DNA of 64,000 bases from Zwartia vadi. GTDB lineage: Bacteria; Pseudomonadota; Gammaproteobacteria; Burkholderiales; Burkholderiaceae_B. The notes under the pieces are model-generated. The model was not told the DNA's origin, ran no database searches, and worked only from the letters and a program-made list of their open reading frames with translations. Position 1 is the first letter of the stretch. The number at the start of each line of letters is the position of its first letter. A program made the translations under genes and the position numbers. This document shows positions 9,723 to 19,033 of this stretch, piece after piece. The stretch is taken from positions 124,001 to 188,000 of the forward strand of contig NZ_JAUHHE010000006.1 in NCBI RefSeq assembly GCF_030410375.1, read 5' to 3'.

Positions 9723-10802
9723 ATGGCCCCGCATAAAGCCGATCAACTCCCGCGACCCGTCGCCGTGTTGGGTGCGGGCGCCTGGGGGACAGCGCTTGCC
9801 TGCGCGGCAAGTCGCCAAGGGCCCACGATGCTGTGGGCGCGTGATCCGGCGCTCGCCGAGCAACTCGCTCATCAGCATGTCAATCCACGTTATTTACCAG
9901 GGATCTCGTTGCCTGACAGTCTGCTTTTTACTGCCAGCCTCGATCAAGCCCTGGCGCACACAGCTGCCAGAACATCTGGACCATCGGGGCTACTGATTTT
10001 AGGCGTGCCGCTGGCAGGGCTTCGCATGCTTTGCCAAGAGCTCGGCGAAAAATTGTCCAGACAACTGCCAGCCCAACTGAAGCCCAAACCACAAACGTTG
10101 GCAGGCATTGTGTGGACCTGCAAAGGCCTCGAGGCTGAAACTGGAAAACTCCCTAGTGAGATCGCGCGCGAAGCCCTCAGCGCCGTGCCCGATATTCCGA
10201 CAGGTGTCCTCTCCGGCCCTTCCTTTGCCCGCGAAGTCGCGCAAGGTCTGCCGGTGGCGCTCACCATCGCCAGTCAAGATGCCGCATTACGCCGCGCGGT
10301 CATCGCTGCCTTGCATGGCGGTGCCATGCGGGTCTATGCCAATCAAGATGTCATCGGGGTCGAGGTCGGTGGTGCGCTAAAAAACATCATGGCGATCGCC
10401 TGTGGCATCAGTGAGGGTCTCGGTCTCGGAACCAACGCACGCGCTGCGCTAATTACCCGCGGGTTGGCTGAAATGACTCGCTTTGGTGAAGCACTCGGTG
10501 CGCAGAGTGCCACTTTCTACGGCCTGACAGGCTTGGGTGATCTGGTCTTAACCGCAACGGGCGAACTGTCCCGTAACCGGCAAGTCGGCCTAGAGATCGG
10601 GCGCGGCAAGTCTTTGAATGAAGTCCTCGCCACCGGACTGACGGCCGAAGGCGCACGCTGCGCACAGGCCGTCCTTGAACGCGCCACGCGACTAGGTGTC
10701 GAACTCCCCATCACCCATGCAGTCTGCGAAGTACTTTTCGAAGGCGTCGCGCCGTTTGAAGCGGTCACGCGCCTACTCTCTCGCGTGGCAACATCTGAAT
10801 AA
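9723..10802 (+). CDS. gpsA: NAD(P)-dependent glycerol-3-phosphate dehydrogenase
   Basis: GpsA makes sn-glycerol-3-phosphate from dihydroxyacetone phosphate for phospholipid synthesis. The Rossmann motif [12 protein letters not shown] is at the N terminus. [13 protein letters not shown] and the catalytic Lys region [34 protein letters not shown] follow. At 359 residues it is slightly longer than usual, because of an insertion around residues 80-120 ([13 protein letters not shown]). Confidence 0.95.
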   Translation: MAPHKADQLPRPVAVLGAGAWGTALACAASRQGPTMLWARDPALAEQLAHQHVNPRYLPGISLPDSLLFTASLDQALAHTAARTSGPSGLLILGVPLAGLRMLCQELGEKLSRQLPAQLKPKPQTLAGIVWTCKGLEAETGKLPSEIAREALSAVPDIPTGVLSGPSFAREVAQGLPVALTIASQDAALRRAVIAALHGGAMRVYANQDVIGVEVGGALKNIMAIACGISEGLGLGTNARAALITRGLAEMTRFGEALGAQSATFYGLTGLGDLVLTATGELSRNRQVGLEIGRGKSLNEVLATGLTAEGARCAQAVLERATRLGVELPITHAVCEVLFEGVAPFEAVTRLLSRVATSE

Positions 10803-10838
10803 CCCCGCCATGCTTTTACTGACCCTTTAGGACTTGCC

Positions 10839-11846
10839 GTGACCGCCCGACTCATTTCACGTAGATTGCTTCTTATTTTGCCTATCCTTGCAAGCCTTGC
10901 AGCAAGTATCGGTTTGGCGAGCACCGCTACCGCTCAAACCGCATGGCCCCTCGAAAAGCCGATTCACCTCGTCGTTCCCTTTCCCGCCGGCTCCTCTCCG
11001 GATATTCTGGCGCGTACCCTTGCCACCCCCTTGGCAAAAAAACTCGGCCAAAACATCATCGTTGAAAATAAGCCCGGAGCGGGCGGCAATATCGGCACCC
11101 GCTTTGTGGCCCGTGCGCCAGCTGATGGCTACACCCTGCTCTACACGATCAACGGCCCGCTTGTCACCGCACCGACTCTTTACAAAAAGACACTCGGTTA
11201 CGATCCATTCAAGGATCTAACCCCCATCACGCTGGTTGCCACCAGCCCCAACGTCCTCATCGTCAATGCCGAGTTTCCTGGCAATAACGTGGCAGATTTT
11301 GTGAAACAGGCTGGACAACAGTCTGGGCGCTGGAATTACGGATCTATTGGTCCGGGCAGCGCCTCACATCTCGCGATGGAGCTCTTTAAAAAACAAGCAA
11401 ACATTGAGCTCGCACACATTCCATACAACGGTTTTCCTCAAGTCACCACTGCCGTGATCGCCCAAGACATCCAGGCAGCCTTCATGGTGCCCGCGATTGC
11501 GATGACTCAAATCAAAGCAGGCAAGGTCAAAGCGCTGGGGATCACTAGCCGCTCCGCTGTGGAGGCACTACCGGGCATCGTCCCGCTCTCGGAACAAGGA
11601 TTCGCGGAGTTTGAAGCTATTTCCTGGAATGCCATTCTTGCGCCTGCCGGTACCCCGCCCGGCATCCTCGCACGACTGCACACCGCACTCGCGGAAATTT
11701 TAAATAGCGATGAAATCAAACAAAAATTTTCCACACAGTATTTTTCAACTGTCGGCTCAAGCCCAGCCGAACTTGAGCGACTGATGAAACAGGAAAAGCA
11801 GCGATGGGATGCGGTGATTGATACGCTTAAGCTGTCTCTGGACTGA
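10839..11846 (+). CDS. Bug/TctC-family periplasmic solute receptor
   Basis: A 335-residue tripartite tricarboxylate transporter receptor. A signal peptide ends near TATAQT, followed by the family start KPIHLVVPFPAGSSPDILAR, the VENKPGAGGNIGT loop and DGYTLL. Such receptors bind carboxylates or other small metabolites in the periplasm. No tctA/tctB membrane genes are nearby, as is usual for the many orphan Bug proteins of Alcaligenaceae. The start is GTG at 10839. It interrupts the otherwise conserved gpsA-trmL-comF neighbourhood. The ligand is unknown. Confidence 0.88.
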   Translation: MTARLISRRLLLILPILASLAASIGLASTATAQTAWPLEKPIHLVVPFPAGSSPDILARTLATPLAKKLGQNIIVENKPGAGGNIGTRFVARAPADGYTLLYTINGPLVTAPTLYKKTLGYDPFKDLTPITLVATSPNVLIVNAEFPGNNVADFVKQAGQQSGRWNYGSIGPGSASHLAMELFKKQANIELAHIPYNGFPQVTTAVIAQDIQAAFMVPAIAMTQIKAGKVKALGITSRSAVEALPGIVPLSEQGFAEFEAISWNAILAPAGTPPGILARLHTALAEILNSDEIKQKFSTQYFSTVGSSPAELERLMKQEKQRWDAVIDTLKLSLD

Positions 11847-11858
11847 GCATCTCGCCAA

Positions 11859-11904
11859 ACGCGTGCCCCCGTCAAAGAAAGAACTCCTCACAGGATGCAC
11901 GCGT
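11859..11904. repeat. inverted repeat between convergent genes
   Basis: Perfect 8-bp arms ACGCGTGC (11859-11866) and GCACGCGT (11897-11904) flank a 30-base loop between the stops of the Bug receptor gene and trmL. There is no T-tract, so a terminator role is uncertain. Confidence 0.35.
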
Positions 11905-11912
11905 AAGAGGTG

Positions 11913-12383
11913 CTAGACAGCGCCTGGATAGCCTTGCTGTCGCCATGCTTCAAATACGACAACGGCGACAGCGTTCGAAAGATTCAAGCTGCGTTGCCCT
12001 GGCATCATTGGTAGTCGCACACGCTGTGCAGGCTGAAACAAGGCCATTTGCTCAACCGAGAGCCCGGCCGTTTCTCGACCAAAAACAAAAACATCTCCCT
12101 CTTGCAAGCTGACTGCGCTCACCAGCTGCGTTGCCTTGGTCGTCATGGCAAACACCCGATCAGCGGGGGCCCCAGTCGCGGCGATCGCCAGCGACAAGCT
12201 GTCGTGCACTTTGACAGGCTGCCACTCATGATAGTCAAGACCGGCCCGTTTCAGGCGTGTGTCGTTAATCTCAAAACCAAGCGGTCGCACAAGGTGCAAG
12301 CGTGCGCCCGTGTTGGCGCACAAGCGGATCACATTGCCCGTGTTGGGAGGAATTTCAGGCTGAACAAGGATGACATCAAACAT
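11913..12383 (-). CDS. trmL: tRNA (cytidine/uridine-2'-O)-methyltransferase TrmL
   Basis: A short SPOUT methyltransferase (156 residues) that 2'-O-methylates the wobble base of tRNA-Leu isoacceptors. Family signatures are VQPEIPPNTGNVIRLCANTG, VFGRETAGL and the knot MMPGQRSLNLSNAVAVVVFEAWRQ. It lies 5 bases downstream of comF on the same strand. Confidence 0.93.
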   Translation of the reverse strand: MFDVILVQPEIPPNTGNVIRLCANTGARLHLVRPLGFEINDTRLKRAGLDYHEWQPVKVHDSLSLAIAATGAPADRVFAMTTKATQLVSAVSLQEGDVFVFGRETAGLSVEQMALFQPAQRVRLPMMPGQRSLNLSNAVAVVVFEAWRQQGYPGAV

Positions 12384-12388
12384 GGGCG

Positions 12389-13123
12389 CTATTTTGCCAG
12401 AGTCCGGGCGGCAACAAGTGCAATCACGCCTTGCGCACCTGCCTGAAGCAACGCCTCCGACGCTTGTTCAAGCGTGCTGCCCGTTGTCAGCACATCATCC
12501 ACTAACCCTACCCAGCCGCCTTGGAGACGCACACGTCCGATATACAGTCCGCGCACGCTGTCTTTTCGGGCTTGCAAGCTCAGGGTTTTCTGGCGATTCG
12601 ACTCACGCGTGCGACCTAGCCATCCGCCCCGCAAGGGGACTCCACTCAAATGCGCCAATTCGCGCGCAATTTCACCTGCGGGATTCATGCCCCTCTGCAA
12701 GATCGCCTCGCGGCTGGACGGAATGGGTATTAAAGCCTCCAGCACCGGCAAGGCAGGTTGCGCACCTTGCATATTGCGCCATAACAATCTGGCAAACAAG
12801 CCCGCATCGACCAGACGACCCTGCGCCTTAAAGCGACGCATCAGCTGATCGCCGGGTGGCGCAAAACGCACGCCAGCGATGGCCCGTGCATAGGTCGCCG
12901 TGCGTAGCTGACATGCGCCGCACAGCATGCTTGATTCCACGCACGCAGCAGGCATCGCAAGCGGTTCTTGAAATAAACAGCGTACACACTGCCGACGGGC
13001 GTCAAAAACGAAACGGACATCCTTTTCGCAGAGCTGGCAAAGATCGCCGCCCATTGCCGATAACCCACATAAGGGACAAGACGTGCGGAGTATTTGCCGG
13101 ATTTTCTCGCGAATAGAGTACAT
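12389..13123 (-). CDS. comF: ComF-family phosphoribosyltransferase-like protein
   Basis: The N terminus carries a zinc-ribbon-like set of cysteines (CPLCG, CQLC, CVRCLF, CGAC). The C terminus has the PRPP-binding loop VDDVLTTGSTL. ComF proteins are needed for DNA uptake or processing in competent bacteria; dprA at 24.3 kb is the other competence gene here. Three in-frame ATGs exist (13144, 13129, 13123). The last is spaced eight bases from GAGGGAGA and is chosen, giving 244 residues. Confidence 0.85.
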   Translation of the reverse strand: MYSIREKIRQILRTSCPLCGLSAMGGDLCQLCEKDVRFVFDARRQCVRCLFQEPLAMPAACVESSMLCGACQLRTATYARAIAGVRFAPPGDQLMRRFKAQGRLVDAGLFARLLWRNMQGAQPALPVLEALIPIPSSREAILQRGMNPAGEIARELAHLSGVPLRGGWLGRTRESNRQKTLSLQARKDSVRGLYIGRVRLQGGWVGLVDDVLTTGSTLEQASEALLQAGAQGVIALVAARTLAK

Positions 13124-13178
13124 TTTCATATCTCCCTCGCGCATTCTGCCTCAGCGCGAACAGTCTATTTTCTGAGCT

Positions 13179-14111
13179 ATGACAACAACATCCACGCCGA
13201 ATCGCCTACCTATCCACACTGAACACGTGCTGCGACAGTTCAATCGCAGAGGCAATCTCAGCTCGGCTCAATTTTTATATGGCGAAGTCGCGCGTCGAAT
13301 GGATGAGCGTCTGAGACTTATTCGACTCGTCCCCAACCAGCTTCTCGACGCAGGCTGTGGCGCAGGCGCACAAATTTCACTCCTCCATACCCGCTACCCG
13401 TCGGCCCATTACATTGGTCAGGATCACAACGCGGGACTCCTCAAACGCGCCCAACAACAGGCAAAAAAAGTCTTTCCAACAGGATGGCGTGAGTGGAGTA
13501 AACGTTTACGCGGTCAGACACCCGCCGCCACCTGGCTCGACACTGATCTGGCTCACTCAGGACTCGCGCCCGAATCGATTGATCTGGTCTGGTCCAATCT
13601 CGCTTTGCACTGGCACCCTGCTCCGCATGAAGTCCTGCAAGAATGGGGACGCGTCATTCGTCCCAATGGCCTAGTCTTTTTTTCTTGTTTTGGTCCCGCA
13701 ACGATGCAAGAACTTCGCCAGGCGCTTGTGACGGCAAATCTCACTACTGCTACGCCTAGTTTTGTCGATATGCATGACTTTGGCGATCTATTGATCGAAA
13801 AAGGTTTTGCGGACCCAGTGATGGATCAAGAGGTGTTGACACTCACCTACGCCTCTGCTGAGAAGCTTTTGCAAGACGTGAAAAATCTTGGCGGCAATCC
13901 CTCTGTCGGTCGACGAGCAAGCCTGACCACCCGTCATTGGCGTCAACGCCTGCTCGATGCTCTGGAGACACAGCGCAAACCGGATGGACGCCTGCACCTG
14001 ACAATTGAAGTCGCTTACGGACACGCCTGGCGTAGCGCCACCAGACGTAGCGCGGCGGGTGAGACACGCATTAGCGTGAGCGCGATTCAGCGAAAATCAG
14101 CCGAAAAATGA
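13179..14111 (+). CDS. SAM-dependent methyltransferase, BioC-like
   Basis: A 310-residue class I methyltransferase. Motif I is LLDAGCGAGAQISLL, and LVWSNLALHWHPAPHEVLQEWGRVIRPNGLVFFSCFG carries motifs II-III of the Methyltransf_11 group. The best named relative is BioC, which methylates malonyl-ACP to start biotin synthesis. A gene at this place next to comF is often annotated as BioC in Bordetella-like genomes. No other bio gene is present. The 3' end overlaps the convergent TauE/SafE gene by 15 bases. Confidence 0.65.
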   Translation: MTTTSTPNRLPIHTEHVLRQFNRRGNLSSAQFLYGEVARRMDERLRLIRLVPNQLLDAGCGAGAQISLLHTRYPSAHYIGQDHNAGLLKRAQQQAKKVFPTGWREWSKRLRGQTPAATWLDTDLAHSGLAPESIDLVWSNLALHWHPAPHEVLQEWGRVIRPNGLVFFSCFGPATMQELRQALVTANLTTATPSFVDMHDFGDLLIEKGFADPVMDQEVLTLTYASAEKLLQDVKNLGGNPSVGRRASLTTRHWRQRLLDALETQRKPDGRLHLTIEVAYGHAWRSATRRSAAGETRISVSAIQRKSAEK

Positions 14112-14915
14112 GTAGTACGCTTTGTAAGCCATGTATGCCGCCAAGCCAAACAGCAAGAACGCAAAAATACGCTTGAGTGTTTTGACAGGAAGATTGTGTG
14201 CGGCGCGTGCGCCAACAGGCGCCAAAATCACGCTGCAAATGGCCAAAATAATCAATGCGGGCCAGTAGATATAACCAACCATTTCAAAGGGCAAGCCTTC
14301 TTTGTTCCAACCCGACCAGATGTAGCCAATCGTATTAGCAAGGGCAATCGGGAAACCAAGTGCCGCAGAGGTGCCAACAGCTTGATGCAGAGGGACATTA
14401 CACCAGAGCAAAAAGGGCACGGAGATGAACCCTCCCCCTGCACCGACCAGTCCCGACAGGAAGCCAATCGTACCGCCCGCAGCGACTGTGCCTGCCTTAC
14501 CGGGCATCTGACGAGAGGGCTTGGGCTTTTTGTCACGCAACATTTGGTAGGCCGAATAGCCCACAAATAAGGCAAAGAACAATGCCAACCAACCTGTTTT
14601 AAGGAAAGAGAAAATTGCACCGCCTGAAACCAGCCCACCCACCACAATGCCCGGGGTCAATGCTGCGACAAGATCCCAGCGGACCGCACCCTTTTTGTTA
14701 TGGGCCCGCACACTCGAGACAGAGGTAAACAAAATCGAAGCCATTGAGGTGGCAATCGCGGCATGCACGGTCAACTCAATCGGCAGGCCTTGCCATGTCA
14801 GCAGGAAGGTGAGGAAGGGCACGAGCAGCATGCCGCCGCCAATCCCCAATAATCCGGCGGCAAAACCGGTGACACAGCCTAGAATGGCAAGAGCTAGGAT
14901 AAACAATGGATCCAT
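14097..14915 (-). CDS. TauE/SafE-family membrane permease
   Basis: A 272-residue inner-membrane protein with about eight hydrophobic helices and the family's two similar halves. The first half has GFAAGLLGIGGGMLLVP and the second GFLSGLVGAGGGFISVPFL. TauE/SafE members export sulfite or sulfoacetate or move other anions; the substrate here is unknown. The ATG at 14915 (MDPLFIL) begins directly with the first helix. An upstream in-frame start would run across the divergent XdhC gene. Confidence 0.85.
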   Translation of the reverse strand: MDPLFILALAILGCVTGFAAGLLGIGGGMLLVPFLTFLLTWQGLPIELTVHAAIATSMASILFTSVSSVRAHNKKGAVRWDLVAALTPGIVVGGLVSGGAIFSFLKTGWLALFFALFVGYSAYQMLRDKKPKPSRQMPGKAGTVAAGGTIGFLSGLVGAGGGFISVPFLLWCNVPLHQAVGTSAALGFPIALANTIGYIWSGWNKEGLPFEMVGYIYWPALIILAICSVILAPVGARAAHNLPVKTLKRIFAFLLFGLAAYMAYKAYYSFFG

Positions 14916-15011
14916 GAGGTTTAACTCGTTCTCGACGCTGGGAAAGGGGCTCAGTATACTGATTGGATCGTTCCCGTGCCCAACTCCACCCCAATTCTGA
15001 AAATTTGCAGC

Positions 15012-15998
15012 ATGGACTCTCTTGATACCGAAGTGTTGAAACAAGCCCAAGAATGGGTGCTTGATGGCCACCTTGTTCATTTGGCAACAGTCGTGAAAAC
15101 CTGGGGTTCAGCTCCCCGTCAGGCTGGTGCCATGCTTGCCGTTCGCCAAGACGGACGGGTAGTAGGCTCGGTCTCCGGGGGTTGCATCGAGGACGATCTG
15201 ATTGTGCGCGCGCAACAAGGCAGGCTGCCAAGCAAACCTGAATGGGCGCGCTATGGTGTGTCGCAGGAAGAAGCCGCCCGTTTTGGCCTACCTTGCGGAG
15301 GCACACTACGCTTGGTCATCGAGCCCCTGACGCCGGGTGCGTGGCTCGAAAAAGTCGTCTCAACGACCCAGGAACAGAAATTAATTGGTCGTTGGCTCGA
15401 TATGTACACAGGCGTGTCCACGCTCACCGATGCACGACCTGGCCAACTCACTGAAGTCAAAGAAGACGGTTGTCACTTTGTCTATGGACCACATTGGCGA
15501 CTGCTGATCATCGGCGCAAACCAGACCGCGCGCGCGCTGGCACAAATCGCCACCATGCTTGAATTTCAAGTCATCATTTGCGATCCACGAGAAGAGTTCA
15601 CTGCGGATTGGGATATGCCGGGTGTGAGCCTTCTGCCAGGTATGCCCGACGATGCCGTGCTGGAGATTCAAACCGACTCCCGCACCGCAATCGTCGCAAT
15701 TACCCACGACCCCAAGCTCGATGATATGGCACTTTTGGAGGCGTTGAAATCTGAGGCCTTCTATGTCGGAGCCTTGGGCTCGGTCCGCAATCAGTCCAAG
15801 CGACGAGAGCGCCTGCTCAGTTTTGATCTTTCAGAGCAGGAAGTGAATCGGCTATACGGTCCGGTCGGTCTGCCAATCGGCAGCCGTACGCCCGCAGAGA
15901 TCGCCGTTGCTGTGGGTGCCCAGCTTGTGCAAGTCAGACGCGCACTCGACGACGCGCGTGTCAGCGGACTCAGCCAGCCACCTGCATCAACAGCTTAA
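15012..15998 (+). CDS. XdhC/CoxI-family protein
   Basis: The N-terminal XdhC_CoxI segment (LATVVKTWGSAPRQAGAMLAVRQDGRVVGSVSGGCIEDDL) is followed by a C-terminal Rossmann domain (VALGSVRNQSKRRERL region and PVGLPIGSRTPAEIAVAVGAQLV). These proteins bind molybdenum cofactor and promote its sulfuration and insertion into xanthine dehydrogenase or CO dehydrogenase-type enzymes. No molybdo-hydroxylase is in the window. ATG 15012 is preferred over GTG 14976, which lies near the divergent TauE start. Length 328 residues. Confidence 0.85.
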   Translation: MDSLDTEVLKQAQEWVLDGHLVHLATVVKTWGSAPRQAGAMLAVRQDGRVVGSVSGGCIEDDLIVRAQQGRLPSKPEWARYGVSQEEAARFGLPCGGTLRLVIEPLTPGAWLEKVVSTTQEQKLIGRWLDMYTGVSTLTDARPGQLTEVKEDGCHFVYGPHWRLLIIGANQTARALAQIATMLEFQVIICDPREEFTADWDMPGVSLLPGMPDDAVLEIQTDSRTAIVAITHDPKLDDMALLEALKSEAFYVGALGSVRNQSKRRERLLSFDLSEQEVNRLYGPVGLPIGSRTPAEIAVAVGAQLVQVRRALDDARVSGLSQPPASTA

Positions 15999-16013
15999 GC
16001 TTGCGCAGAGGCT

Positions 16014-16703
16014 TTACCCGCCTCGCTTGCGTGACTCAATGCCGAGCTGCTTGAGCTTGCGGTAAAGGTGCGTACGCTCAAGGCCTGTTTTTTCCGAAAC
16101 GCGGGTCATGCTGTTATTTTCCCGGGCGAGATGGTATTCGAAATACACCCTCTCAAATGCGTCACGCGCTTCTCGCAAAGGCTGGTCCAGCGTGATGTCA
16201 CCAAGGAGGCTGTGATCAACCGGTTCGGGGCTCGCCGCGACTTCAGCCTGAATCACTGGCTCCACAGCTTGTGGTGCGACGTGGCTCGGTGGCGCCACGG
16301 GAACAAACGTACCATTTGCAGACTTGGCAACAGGCAAACGACCACGCGCCAAACCCGCCGAAATAGTTTTGAGCAAACGCTGCAAGGTGATCGGTTTTTC
16401 CAGGAAATCAATCGCACCGATGCGCGTCGCCTCGACAGCCGTATCAATCGTCGCATGGCCACTCATCATGATCACAGGCATATCCAGCAGCCCTTGTGAA
16501 CCCCACTCTTTGAGTAGCGTCACGCCATCCGTGTCGGGCATCCAGATATCGAGCAAAACGAGATCAGGGCGCCCGCGCAGGCGGGCAGCACGCGCCTGCG
16601 CCGCATTTTCAGCAAGCTCAATCGTGTGCCCCTCGTCGTACAAGATTTCAGAGAGCAACTCACGAATCCCGACTTCATCATCGACAACCAAAATTCTGGC
16701 CAT
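16014..16703 (-). CDS. NtrX/PlrR-like response regulator (receiver plus Fis-type HTH, no AAA+ domain)
   Basis: The receiver domain occupies residues 1-120, with phospho-acceptor Asp52 in VLLDIWMPDTDG and the conserved Lys in FLEKPIT. A linker follows, and a C-terminal Fis-type helix-turn-helix reads ARENNSMTRVSEKTGLERTHLYRKLKQLGI. At 229 residues it lacks the central sigma-54 AAA+ ATPase of classical NtrX. This is the domain plan of Bordetella PlrR. It follows ntrY by 17 bases and pairs with it. Confidence 0.85.
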   Translation of the reverse strand: MARILVVDDEVGIRELLSEILYDEGHTIELAENAAQARAARLRGRPDLVLLDIWMPDTDGVTLLKEWGSQGLLDMPVIMMSGHATIDTAVEATRIGAIDFLEKPITLQRLLKTISAGLARGRLPVAKSANGTFVPVAPPSHVAPQAVEPVIQAEVAASPEPVDHSLLGDITLDQPLREARDAFERVYFEYHLARENNSMTRVSEKTGLERTHLYRKLKQLGIESRKRGG

Positions 16704-16720
16704 ATATCTTTCACCACCCC

Positions 16721-19033
16721 TTACACATGAGCATTATCGTTGCCTTGCGGCGACGCGTCCAGCGGTCCCGCCAGCTGCGTCAACAAAATAGAAACTTTGG
16801 CACCACCTTCTCGCCGATTGGACAAATCGATACGACCCTGATGCTCGTCAATGATTTTTCGAACAATCGCCAACCCTAGACCTGTGCCCTGCGCCTTAGT
16901 TGTAATGTAAGGCTCAAAAGCACGTTGCAACACTTGAGATCCAAAGCCGGGGCCGTTGTCCGAGACCGTAAATCTCATGGCAGGCTTATCGGGACTTTCG
17001 GTATTTTCCCGACTACCCGCCTGGATGAGTTTAGTCGTGACTTCGATCACTCCCCCCTCCGGCTTTTCAGCCAGGGCATCACGCGCATTCGCCAACAGAT
17101 TGTGAATCACCTGGCGCAGCTGCGTTGGATCACCCAAAACCGGCGGTAAAGCCGGATCAAGAGACACCTCAAGATGCCAAGCATGCCGCTCATCTCTCAC
17201 CATACCATCGATTGGATCCCAGCCATAAAGACCCAACACCTCATCGACGAGGGCATTGAAGTCCACTGGAGTCATCAGAACGGCCGGCTTGCGCGCATAC
17301 TCTTTAAAATCGTCCACCATGTGCTTGAGGGAGCTGACTTGATTGACGATCGTATTGGTCGCTCTTTCTAAAAGCGCCGCATCGACCGGATCCAGCTTGT
17401 GTGCCAATTTCATCGCCAAACGCTCTGCCGAGAGCTGAATGGGTGTCAGCGGATTTTTAATCTCATGCGCCAGACGACGCGCGACCTCACCCCAAGCAAC
17501 GCTTCTGTTGGCGGACATGACCTCCGTAATGTCATCAAAAACGACCATGTAGCCATTATCGCGCCCATCCACAAGCAATTGCGTGCCACGCGCGAGCAAG
17601 GTCAGCGTGTAAAACTTGGAGTCGTCGCTCAAATCTGGAAGTTTAAGTTCGAATTGCTCCTGCCAGTGCGTACGCTCAGAGCCTACCGCAGCATGCTGCG
17701 AAAACGCCTGACGGATCATGCCGGCAAAATCAATCATCCCGTCAATAGTCTCCAGCGGCCGACCGGGAGCGGAGCGCAAATCAACGCTCAAAATAGCTTG
17801 GGCGCCATGGTTAAAAGTGGTCAAGCGGAATTGCTGATCAAAGACCAGCACGCCCGCCGACAGATTAGATAGAACGCTCTCAAGATAAACGTTCGATCGC
17901 TCCAGCTGGGCACGATTGGTCTCGACCATGCGACGCGCCTCTTCAAGCTGTCGGGTCATATCGTTGAAAGAGCGAGTGAGCTGTCCGACCTCATCCCTGG
18001 TAGGTGGCTCGGGAAGCGGTCGGAAATCTCCCACACTCACGGCTTGCGTACCCGCGGCAAGCGTCAGCAAAGGCCTCACCAGCTTTCTGGAAAGATACAA
18101 CGCCACGGCAATCGCCGCAAAAACTGTCAGCAAGAGGGCCAGCGTCAAGGTGACCGCAAACAGGTTACGCAAGCTTTGGCGAGACAAAGCGAGTTCTTGA
18201 TAGTCCAGATAACCGTTCTGGACTTCGCGGGCATTTTGGGCAATCTTGTCCGGAACAGGCTGAGTCAGTTGTAACCAACGCGACTCTGACGTTACACCCA
18301 GTGTCGTTTCTGTCCGCTCGGGCGAACCGACCGGAACAATCACGCGGAGCTGTAGCCCCGCATCACCCAAATTAGCCGTAGGATCATCCGAATCCGCCGC
18401 GGCATAGCCACGCGCAGTTCGTAATTGGTTCAGTACTGCAGCCGGTGGTAGAGGGGGTAAGAGCGTGCCGATATTGTCTGTTGAAAAAGCAATCAACCGG
18501 CCACTCGTTGTAAACACCATGGCATCGATCGAGCCGCTTGTCTCACGCAACCGTGTCAGGACAGCGGCGATATCGGGATCCGGAGTGCCGCTCAAGTCAG
18601 GGGTCATTGAACGCGCCCGCGCGTCAAGCTGCGCAAGCTGAGAATCCAATGCAGCCCTGCCCAATGCCAAACCCGACTCCAGCGCAGTATCGACGCGAAC
18701 GTTAAACCATGACTCAATCGAGCGCGACATGAACTGCAAAGAGACCGTGTAAATCAGCGCCCCGGGCAACACGCCGATGAGCGCAAACGCCAGAGCAAAA
18801 CGGGCGGTCAGTCGCGAACCAAACTTGCCGATCGAGAATTGTCGTGCCAGTCGAAACGTTAGCCAAACCACCCACGCAAACAATGTCAGGGCCAAACCAC
18901 CATTGAGCCACAGCAAGAGTGTCTGATACTGCGCCAGCAGCGAGGCGTTGCCTGTCGACCACGCGAGCAAAATGAATAAGACGACCGCACTGGCTATACC
19001 AACCCCAGAAACAAGTCGCATGAGAGGGTTCAT
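16721..19033 (-). CDS. NtrY/PlrS-like sensor histidine kinase
   Basis: A 770-residue membrane kinase. Hydrophobic N-terminal helices and a large periplasmic segment are followed by a HAMP domain (KLVRPLLTLAAGTQAVSVGDF), a PAS domain and HisKA with phospho-His in RRLAHEIKNPLTPIQLSAERL. The HATPase has NARDALAE, DNGPGFG and TGLGLAI. The order rsmB-DUF4390-kinase-regulator equals the plrSR locus of Bordetella, where this system is needed for persistence in the lower airway. The signal is unknown. Its start overlaps the DUF4390 stop by four bases. Confidence 0.9.
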   Translation of the reverse strand: MNPLMRLVSGVGIASAVVLFILLAWSTGNASLLAQYQTLLLWLNGGLALTLFAWVVWLTFRLARQFSIGKFGSRLTARFALAFALIGVLPGALIYTVSLQFMSRSIESWFNVRVDTALESGLALGRAALDSQLAQLDARARSMTPDLSGTPDPDIAAVLTRLRETSGSIDAMVFTTSGRLIAFSTDNIGTLLPPLPPAAVLNQLRTARGYAAADSDDPTANLGDAGLQLRVIVPVGSPERTETTLGVTSESRWLQLTQPVPDKIAQNAREVQNGYLDYQELALSRQSLRNLFAVTLTLALLLTVFAAIAVALYLSRKLVRPLLTLAAGTQAVSVGDFRPLPEPPTRDEVGQLTRSFNDMTRQLEEARRMVETNRAQLERSNVYLESVLSNLSAGVLVFDQQFRLTTFNHGAQAILSVDLRSAPGRPLETIDGMIDFAGMIRQAFSQHAAVGSERTHWQEQFELKLPDLSDDSKFYTLTLLARGTQLLVDGRDNGYMVVFDDITEVMSANRSVAWGEVARRLAHEIKNPLTPIQLSAERLAMKLAHKLDPVDAALLERATNTIVNQVSSLKHMVDDFKEYARKPAVLMTPVDFNALVDEVLGLYGWDPIDGMVRDERHAWHLEVSLDPALPPVLGDPTQLRQVIHNLLANARDALAEKPEGGVIEVTTKLIQAGSRENTESPDKPAMRFTVSDNGPGFGSQVLQRAFEPYITTKAQGTGLGLAIVRKIIDEHQGRIDLSNRREGGAKVSILLTQLAGPLDASPQGNDNAHV

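Noticed and set aside
11859-11904. Strong terminator between the Bug receptor gene and trmL.
   Set aside because: The stem is short with a 30-base loop and no T-tract; kept only as an inverted repeat.
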